Of a DNA stretch of 17,121 nt, positions 8,758 through 17,121 are shown one piece after another. Source of the DNA: Hymenoscyphus infarciens (taxonomy: Eukaryota > Ascomycota > Leotiomycetes > Helotiales > Helotiaceae); the NCBI GenBank assembly GCA_001414345.1, contig LLCB01000613.1, positions 1 through 17,121 on the forward strand, given 5' to 3'. Below the pieces are notes generated by a model. It had not been told where the DNA came from, made no database searches, and was given only the letters and a program-made list of their open reading frames with translations. The first letter of the stretch is position 1; the number at the start of each line of letters is the position of its first letter. The position numbers were made by a program, and so were the translations under genes.

Positions 8758-8872
8758 ACTAGAGAAGCTTCTATAAGGTTAGATATAAAAGCTTATAATT
8801 TATAAGAAAGACTTATAATAAAAGCTTACTAGAGAAGAATAATTAAAAGGCTATTAGGTAATAAGGTTATAT
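8758..8872. other. Short spacer between two tandem arrays
   Basis: This segment repeats fragments of the 13-bp theme loosely (ACTTATAATAAAAGC near 8811-8825; ACTAGAGAAG twice, near 8758-8767 and 8829-8838). It looks like decayed repeat sequence. Confidence 0.5.
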
Positions 8873-8910
8873 TAAGTTAAAGTTAAAGTTAAAATTAAAG
8901 TTAAAGTTAT
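8873..8910. repeat. 6-bp tandem repeat (TTAAAG)
   Basis: TTAAAG-type hexamers run for about six units with one variant (TTAAAA). The unit is not the fungal telomere repeat TTAGGG; RIP would not convert one to the other because TTAGGG/CCCTAA has no CpA. Confidence 0.8.
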
Positions 8911-11900
8911 CTTAAAGTAGAGAATTAGTAAGGCCTTTACTAAGCTACGACGTTAAGACTTTATTTAGTTATATATTAAGTTAAGTCTTTATCTATTTAT
9001 ATATTTAGGTTTATTTACTCTTTAAATAACGTTCTTTTAATAAAATCTCTTTATATAGTTTAACTATTTATTTATCTTAAACTATACTACTCTATACTTA
9101 CTTAGTTTACCTCGTTTTTATTAGAGCTATATCTAGTAATAATTATATTAAAACTTTTAATATAATCTTTATAATTTTTATTATTTACTTCTTTACTATT
9201 CTCGCTATCTTCTATATTATCCTTATTACTACTATTACTATTATTATCTTCCTTACTATTAATATTATATTTAGAGAGAATATTACCCTAGTCTAGAATA
9301 GCGTCTAAGGTAATATTTAAATATACTAAAGATATAGTTAAGAGAAAAATATAAATTCTTTAAAGTATATTTAAATACTATTAGTCTTTATAAGAACCTT
9401 TAAATTAAACTTATATTTACTTACTTTTAAGTCTATTTTTAAAAATCTTATTTTTAATATTCTTATAATAATTTAATAAGAACTTAGCTATAAGTACTCT
9501 TTTAATAATTTATATATTCTATAAATAAAGCTCTTATAGTATTAAAAAATAAGAATAAGAAATTAAAAGCGCTTAGAGTATATTAATTAACTAATTTACT
9601 ATCTAAATCTATTTAGAAATTATAAACTTAACCTCTTTAATAGCTCTCTTATGCTTTAAAATAGTATTAATTCTATATAGAATAGTAACATCGTTTATAA
9701 AACTTATAAATAAGCTTAAGTTCTCTTTATCTAAAAGACTAAGCTAAGTACTTATTCTAATCTTATACTACTATATCCTATAATTTAATTCTTCTTTAAA
9801 AGATATAAGATTAAATATTTATAATAATATTAGTAGTAGATTATAATTTTTAAGTAGTTAATTATATAATCTTTAGATTTCTTAACTTCTTTTAACTATA
9901 GAGGGTAGATAGTAGAATAAGGCTTTTATATATTCTATTAATTTTTTTATACCTTTTATATTAAAATAGTTATAAATATTCTAAACTTCTTAAACTTACT
10001 AGGTAGCTAGTTTATAATATTTATAAACCTCTACTTTAATTTAGAAATAAATTTAAAAGTTTTAATACTATTTATAATTTATACTTTTAACTCTCTAATT
10101 TTTACGCTTTTAACTAGTTCTTAATAACTCTTATACTAATAATTTATATATATATTCTAATAACTATCTAGTAGAATGTTTTCTAGATAAATAATATAGA
10201 ATAATCTCTAAAGAGAAGTGTCTTATTCTTTTAGGTACTTGTTTTTTAATATTAACTCTAAAAGGTTTAAGAGTATTAAAGACTAATTAGTATTTGTTCT
10301 TATAAGCTAGAATTCTATTTAAGTAAGTAAATAGTCTTTCTTTTATTACTATTAATATAGCTTCTTTCTTTTTCTTAAACTACTTCTCTTAAATATACTA
10401 ATAATCTTATAATTTATACTATATATTGTCTTTTTTATCTATTAATTTACTTATAATAAGATAGGCTTAGGTAGTAGTAATAGTATCCCTATATTAAGTA
10501 TAGAGGGATTAAGTTCTTTTATATCTTTTATTTAAAGTAGAACTAAGTTCTTCTCTCTATATAAGTCTCTAATATTTTATTTAAGTATTTAAAAGAGCTT
10601 TTCTTAATAAAGTAGAGTATATATAATAGATTAAGACTAAATAACTTTTTAAAGACTAGTCTCTTTCTACTCCCTCTTTATTACTTAATCTAAGAAATTA
10701 TTATTAATAAGTACTCTACTATAATTAATAATCTAAAGTATAAGAGTATTAATAAAAAGCGTTTATAACATATCTTATTCTATATACTATTTTAGAGTAC
10801 TCTCTCTTAAGATAAGATTAAAATTTATACGTAATATTATATTAAAATATAATATATACTTAGTTAGAAAGTTAATTAAATATTAATTTTAAAAGATATA
10901 CTATAACTTAAAAAGTCTCTCTATAATAAAAATTAATAAGTTAAAGGGTTATTCTATACTAGTAGACTACGTTTATTAACCTAGTCTAATCTAATCTTTT
11001 AAATTTATCTCTAGCTTTATTTTTAGCTATAACTACTTAAAAATAATAAGAATAACTATTATTAGAAATATTAGCCTTTAAACTATTCTCTTTCTTAAAA
11101 GAAAGTATTATACTATCCTCTACTTTATTAGATATAGAAACTATTACGTCTATTTTTACTATACTAGAAGTAATATTAGATTTAGATTTAGGGTCTTAAA
11201 TAAAGAATTTACTACTATTATAAGACTATTAACTAAAAGGTAGATTTCCTTATCTCTTTTTATATTTTTATTAAAAATTACTATCTTAGCTTTAATTATA
11301 TAAAGCTATTAGTCTATTATTATTATTATCTTAGAAGAAATAAGTAAGGTATATATAATCTAAAGACAAGGAAATAGTCTACTTATAGTCTAGTTAGTGT
11401 TTATTAACTTTAGTGTTAAAAAGCTCTTAATATCTATTTTCTACTAATAACTAGTTATAGTAGATATATACCTATATTTTTTTAAGATTAGGAATATAAT
11501 AATAATACTAGTAAATAAGTAACTTTTATAATCCTATTACTTAAGAATATTAAGAAAGCTTTCTAACTATAGAAACTTTATAAAAGAGCTTAAGAAGTTA
11601 TAAATTAAAAGTAGATTATAGAAAGATAGTAGTAATTAGGAAAAACCTCTTTTTAATAATTATATACGCTTTTATATATAGGTATTTATAGTATTAGATA
11701 TTTTTTTTCTCTATAATAGCTAAAATATATTAGCTTATAGAATATACTAGAATATACTTAAAGATTATACTTATAAAGTAAGTAATAAACTACTTTATAA
11801 GAAGATATTATATAAGTATAAGGATATTTATAAGTTGAATTTCTATTAAATAATACTTAACTAAGAATAGGTATTATATTATCCTAATTATACTTTTAAG

Positions 11901-14800
11901 AATTATAATTAGATAAATTAGTATACTTTTCCTTAAGTTAAGAGCTAATTAATTTATCTCTAGAGTCTAATTCAGTGTTTTTTACTCCTTCTTCTCCTTC
12001 TTTTCTCTCTTTTTCAGAATCTCTATTATAAAAGCCTTAATTATAATTATTATCTAGATTATAATTATTAAAAGAAAAGAGCTAATAAGAGTTTAATAAT
12101 TGCTTTAATTATTAGCCTCTTTATATATAGAGAGATAAATTACTATTTATCCTTTAGTATATATATAATCTTATTTTAATAAGATAACTATATTTATTAA
12201 TAGATATTTAAGAAGTTAGAGAGAATTTATTACTAAAAAGGTATACCTAGTAGCGGTTTTTTAAAGATATATTAATTTAAGAGGAAGAAAGTTAGATATA
12301 ATATACGTTAGATAGAAGAGGTTATATTAATAGTATAAGCCTAGTTAGCTTATTTTAAATAGATATTATATATAGATCTTCTTAGGCTTAAATAAGTAGC
12401 TTTATAAACGTTTATAAGCTAAATTCTCTTACTTCTAACTAGATTTAACTAATTTCTACGTAGTCTTACTTACTAAGGTAATAGATAAAGTTCTTATTAT
12501 TTTATATCTATCTATATAGTATATAATTATCCCTTTATTATATATTACTATATATCTCTAACTAACGAGTATATAGCTTTTAACAGTCCTCTATCTAAAT
12601 AATGCTTATTACTTATATTATATAGTATACTTATAAAAGTGTTATAACTAACGTCTTAATAGTCTTTAAAGACTAAGCGCTCTCTAATACGATTTACTTT
12701 ATTTTAACTACTACGTACTATCTACTAGAATTACTTTTAAGAATTGCTATTAGTTAAAACTCTATTTTATTTCTATTATATACTCCTTTACTTTTATAAT
12801 ATAATGTTTGCCTTTCGCTAAATAAGACGTACTTATTTACTCCTTTAAGGAAACCTATATACTTTACTATATATAACCTGAGTTATATTCTAGCTAGTAT
12901 ATATAGGATATCTAAAAAGTAAGCGAATCTTTAAAACCTTTATAAACTATTATTAATATCTAGTTTAAACTAGTTATTTACTCTACTTAGCTATACTAAA
13001 TAAAGGATAAACTTAGGAACTTAGATTCTAATTTAGTATCTTAACTACTATAAATAGAATAGATTTATAAAATGTTATATACTTAAGTCTTATAAAAGAT
13101 GTTATTAATAGCTATAAAGCTCTTAGTTATATAATATTAGATAGAATATAAGGTTATTATAATAAATATAATAATATCTTTTATAAGATTCTTTAAAATA
13201 TTACTAAATAGACTAATATAGACTTATTACTCTTTAACAATCTAATAGCTACTAACTACTATAATCGCTATTTTTAAGAAGAAGTAGAATTCTTTGATAG
13301 AAGTTCTTACTAATTTATAAGTAGTCTTAGTTTAGAAAGAGATATAATAAAGATATAGTATACCTATAATTTAGTAATTCTTATTAATAGAGTTTACTAA
13401 GATAATCTACGACATAGTTACTAGCGTATTACTTAAAGTAAGACTCTTAGTCTTTCCTTACTCTAAAATACTAAGTACTACTTATAGCTACTATAAGTAC
13501 TCTATACTAGGTTATATAACTACTTTTATTATTAAAATTATTACTACTATTGTTTTAATTACTCTTATTTATTAAAATAGATAAAAGAAATAAAGTATTA
13601 GATAATATCTCTTATAAAGTCTATACTAAGTAAATAGCTTTCTTTTCTCTACTACTATCTAGATAAAACTTAACCTATTATCCTAAGAGCTAGCTATAAT
13701 AAGGATTTACCTAATCCTATCTATATTATCTAGCTTTAATTTTGTCTAGCCTTATTATAATTTATAGTTAATAGATTATCTTATTCTATAATATATATAC
13801 TAGAGGAACTATTACTTTATAGTAAGTTATTATTATAAAATCTTATTTATAAAATACTACTTCTTAAAATAACTATTCTAATAAGTATTTATCTTAGATA
13901 AACTTATATAGAATAGTACTTTCTAAACATACCTCTTAAAATAACTCTATACGTATATATATAGTAGAAGTAAGAGCAAAGTTTATAGTAATATTACTAG
14001 TAACTTTACTAGTAAAGTTTATATAAGTTTAACTTATATTAGATTAGTTATAATAAAAGGATTAGAAAGATTAAGTTTCCTAGTTCCTACCTAGTTACTT
14101 TCTCTTAGTAATAAAAGTACCTCCTATTTAGCTAAGGATTTAACCCCTCTATTAAACGAATTAAGACTTAAAACTTTTTATTTTAAATTATAGAATAAAA
14201 TAACTTAATAATATTAGTATATTTAGTAGTAAAAGTTTATATATATATAACGCTTTACTCTCTAGTATAGTCTTCTCTATCTACTACCTTATACTAGATT
14301 ACTTATAACCTTTCTACGTTAGCTAAAATTCTTACGACTTCTTATAATATAATAGGGTTTATTTATCTCTTAACTACTTCTTAGCTGCCTCTTAACTACC
14401 TTGTTATATATTATTTAAAATTACTATTAGTTAAAAAACAAGTTTACCTAGCTTTTTCTCTCTCTACTAACTATACTAGTAAAGATAATAAAGTTCTATC
14501 TAATATAATTTAGTAACTATATAACCTCCTTATACTCTTATTATCTTTAAAATCGTTATGCCTTTTTAATAGCTATCTTAGTAGCCTTTCTCTTATTATT
14601 TAATACTAAGAAGATAATAGATAAAACCTTATAGATTCTACGTCTACTATACCTTAATAAGGAGATAATAGGATATATAGTATAAGATCTTTATTATACT
14701 TAGCTTTGTTTTTGTTTTTTTTAGTTTCTTTTTAGCTATCTAAAGCTAGCGCTATATAGATATACTTAGACTCTACTTTATTAGTAGAAAGACTATGCTT
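8911..14800. other. RIP-saturated AT-rich desert, no genes
   Basis: Almost 6 kb with very few CA or TG and no ATG-initiated frame. The only compositional oddity is a 31-base uninterrupted pyrimidine tract at 11985-12015. A stretch at about 12480-13470 gives a peptide-like reading in one frame if its TAA/TAG codons are regarded as mutated CAA/CAG, but other frames cannot be excluded and I recognise no family. I saw no RNA genes. Confidence 0.65.
11985..12015 (+). other. 31-base pure pyrimidine tract
   Basis: A run of C and T only, rich in CTTCTC, is followed by AG with the local sequence TTTTTCAG. It resembles the polypyrimidine tract and acceptor of an intron, and CA/TG survive on both sides (11973, 11975, 12015). 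A purine/pyrimidine strand bias resists RIP because it contains no internal CpA. Whether it was part of an intron cannot be told. Confidence 0.4.
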
Positions 14801-14992
14801 AATTACCTAGTATTACCTAGTATTACTACTACTAAAATAATTAAGAAATAAGTCTATAACCTAGTATTACTATTATTAGTACTAAAGTAATTAATAAATA
14901 AATTAATTATCTAGTACTATAACTACTAGAGTAATAGATAAATATATTAGTTTTAAAGTAATTTAAACAAATTAATTACCTAGTATTATCAG
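14801..14992. repeat. Decayed outer units of the palindromic satellite
   Basis: Words such as AATTACCTAGTATTAC and GTAATTAATAAATAAATTAA recur here. They match the main satellite if each ATCGAT is replaced by ATTAAT. About four irregular units can be followed. The loss of every CG in favour of TA at this edge contrasts with the better-kept right end. Confidence 0.75.
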
Positions 14993-15186
14993 TTTTATTT
15001 ACTTATTAGCTAAGGTAGTAGCTAGGTATATGAATCTAGATAAGCTTATATATATATTAATTAAATAAAAATTAAGTATACTAATAAGTATACTTAATCT
15101 AAGAGAAGATTCTTATAACTATATTACTTAAAAGTCTTTTAAAGACGTATTAGACTTTCTCTTTTTCTTATTTAATAGTACTATTA
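14993..15186. other. Interruption inside the satellite, with a hairpin
   Basis: About 190 bases separate the decayed units from the main array. They contain a perfect 12-bp inverted repeat (15071-15098) and otherwise featureless AT-rich sequence with a TATATATA run near 15046. This may be an insertion or a unit decayed beyond recognition. Confidence 0.55.
15071..15098. repeat. Perfect 12-bp inverted repeat, 4-base loop
   Basis: ATTAAGTATACT, loop AATA, AGTATACTTAAT: all 12 pairs match. It could form a hairpin or cruciform, or be the palindromic core of a lost element. It is not followed by a T-run typical of bacterial terminators, and the context is not bacterial. Confidence 0.8.
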
Positions 15187-17121
15187 AGATAATTAATAAA
15201 TAAATTAATTACCTAGTAATTAATAAATAAAATCGATTACCTAGAGATATTACTATAAAAGTAATTAATAAATAAATCGATTACCTAGTAGTTTTACTAG
15301 TACTATAATTAATAAATAAATCGATTATAAAGATTACTACTAAAGTAATCGATAAATAAATCGATTATCTAGTATTATTATTACTAGTAGAGTAATTAAT
15401 AAATTAATTAATTACCTAGTATTATTATTACTAGTAGAGTAATCGATAAATAAATCGATTACCTAAGAAGATTACTACTAAGATAATCGATAAATAAATC
15501 AATTAGTACTATTACTAGTACTATAATCGATAAATAAATCGATTACCTAGTATTATTATTACTAGTAGAGTAATCGATAAATAAATCGATTACCTAGTAG
15601 TATTACTAATACTATAATCGATAAATAAATTAATTACCTAGTATTATTATTCCTAGTAAGGTAATTAATAAATAAAGCGATTACCTAGTATTATTATTAC
15701 TAGTACTATAATCGATATATAAATCGATTACCTATTATTATTACTAGTAAGGTAATCGATAAATAAATCGATTACCTAGTATTATTATTACTAGTAAGGT
15801 AATCGATAAATAAATCGATTACCTAGTAGTATTACTATTAAGGTAATAGATAAATAAATCGATTACCTAGTATTATTACTAGTAGAGTAATCGATAAATA
15901 AATCGATTACCTAGTATTATTACTAGTAGAGTAATCGATAAATAAATCGATTACCTAGTATTATTACTAGTAAGGTAATCGATAAATAAATCGATTACCT
16001 AGTATTATTACCTAGCATTATTACTACTAAGGTAATCGATAAATAAATCGATTACCTAGTATTATTATTCCTAGTAAGGTAATCGATAAATTAATCGATT
16101 ACCTAGTAGTATTATTTCTAGCTAGGTAATAGATAAATAAATCGATTACCTAGTATTATTACTAGTAAGGTAATCGATAAATAAATCGATTACCTAGTAT
16201 TATTATTACTAAGGTAATCGATAAATAAATCGATTACCTAGTATTATTATTACTAGTAAGGTAATAGATAAATAAATCGATTACCTAGTATTATTTCTAG
16301 TAAGATAATCGATAAATAAATCGATTACCATTATTATTATTACTAGTAAGGTAATCGATAAATTAATCGATTACCTAGTATTATTACTAGTAAGATAATA
16401 GATAAATAAATCGATTACCTAGTATTATTCCTAGTAAGGTAATCGATAAATAAATCGATTACCTAGTATTATTATTTCTAGTAAAGTAATCGATAAATTA
16501 ATCGATTACCTAGTAGTATTATTTCTAGCTAGGTAATTAATAAATAAATCGATTACTTAGTATTATTATTACTAGTAAGGTAATCGATAAAAAAATCGAT
16601 TACCTAGTATTATTATTTCTAGTAAGATAATCGATAAATTAATCGATTACCTAGTAGTATTATTTCTAGCTAAGTAATTAATAAATAAATCGATTACTTA
16701 GTATTATTATTACTAGTAAGATAATCGATAAATAAATCGATTACCTGGCATTATTACCTAGTATTATTACTACTAAAGTAATCGATAAATAAATCGATTA
16801 TCTAGTATTATTATTACTAGCTAGGTAATAGATAAATAAATCGATTACTATTATTATTATTACTAGTAAGATAATCGATAAATAAATCGATTACCTAGTA
16901 TTATTATTACTAAGGTAATCGATAAATAAATCGATTACCTAGTATTATTATTACTAAGGTAATCGATAAATAAATCGATTACCTAGTATTATTTCTAGTA
17001 AGGTAATCGATAAATTAATCGATTACCTAGTATTATTATTACTAAGGTAATCGATAAATAAATCGATTACCTAGTATTATTTCTAGTAAGGTAATCGATA
17101 AATAAATCGATTACCTAGTAG
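15187..17121. repeat. Palindromic satellite, about 43 units of 44-48 bp, open at window end
   Basis: The core of each unit is GGTAATCGAT, a 6-base A-rich loop (AAATAA), then ATCGATTACC: a 10-bp perfect inverted repeat, extended to 11 by flanking A and T. Between cores lies a spacer of TAGTATT, ATT triplets and CTAGTAA, itself often a weak inverted repeat (CTAGTA...TACTAG). I count 43 right arms by eye. Spacing between the last cores (16914, 16958, 17002, 17046, 17090) is exactly 44 bp; elsewhere an extra ATT triplet makes it 47 or so. Variants include ATTAAT for ATCGAT, ATAGAT, and loop AAATTA. No coding potential. The array continues past the window. Confidence 0.95.

Noticed and set aside
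8873..8910. Degenerate telomere repeats
   Set aside because: The unit TTAAAG is not TTAGGG, and RIP at CpA cannot produce it from telomere sequence.
15187..17121. CRISPR array
   Set aside because: The palindromic repeats are regularly spaced, but the spacers are themselves repeats of one ATT-rich sequence rather than unique, and the context is eukaryotic.
1..17121. Mitochondrial DNA as the source of the AT richness
   Set aside because: AT-rich mitochondrial DNA would keep ATG and TGA/TGG codons, tRNA genes and long frames. Here CA/TG loss is specific, and an LTR retrotransposon is present.

Overview
The window looks like a gene-free, repeat-filled AT desert of a filamentous ascomycete (Pezizomycotina-type) nuclear genome. 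The main evidence is base context. CA and TG dinucleotides are almost absent from most of the window, while CT, CC and some CG persist. In the first 1,584 bases I find one CA (946) and one TG (1334). This is the footprint of very heavy repeat-induced point mutation (RIP), which converts CpA to TpA on either strand. It removes ATG codons, so the desert has no open frames. The species cannot be named from this.

One short island is not RIP-saturated: 1585-3562, a complete LTR retrotransposon of 1,978 bp. It has two 180-bp LTRs (1585-1764 and 3383-3562) and a 5-bp target duplication ATATA on each side (1580-1584, 3563-3567). The LTRs differ at four positions, and all four are CpA-to-TpA type changes. 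It therefore appears to have landed in already mutated DNA and to have been only lightly mutated since. Its interior carries a leader with a 121-bp duplication and one gag-like reading frame (2191-3246) broken by two in-frame stops. No protease, integrase, reverse transcriptase or RNase H is present, so the element is non-autonomous and gag-only, resembling the TR-GAG class described in plants.

From 3568 to about 14800 lies RIP-saturated DNA without recognisable genes. It holds several phase-exact tandem arrays: 57 bp (3927-4066), 12 bp (5069-5128), 48 bp (5143-5556), 13 bp (8675-8757) and 6 bp (8873-8910). Where neighbouring units differ, the difference is often a surviving CA or TG against a mutated TA.

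The right end is a palindromic satellite. Decayed units appear at 14801-14992. After an interruption containing a 28-bp hairpin, about 43 units of roughly 44-48 bp run from 15187 off the window edge. Each unit has a long inverted repeat containing ATCGAT in both arms, followed by a second short inverted repeat, so the array could form serial hairpins. A 141-bp three-unit higher-order duplication is visible near 16470-16750. No functional host gene, tRNA, rRNA or CRISPR array was seen.
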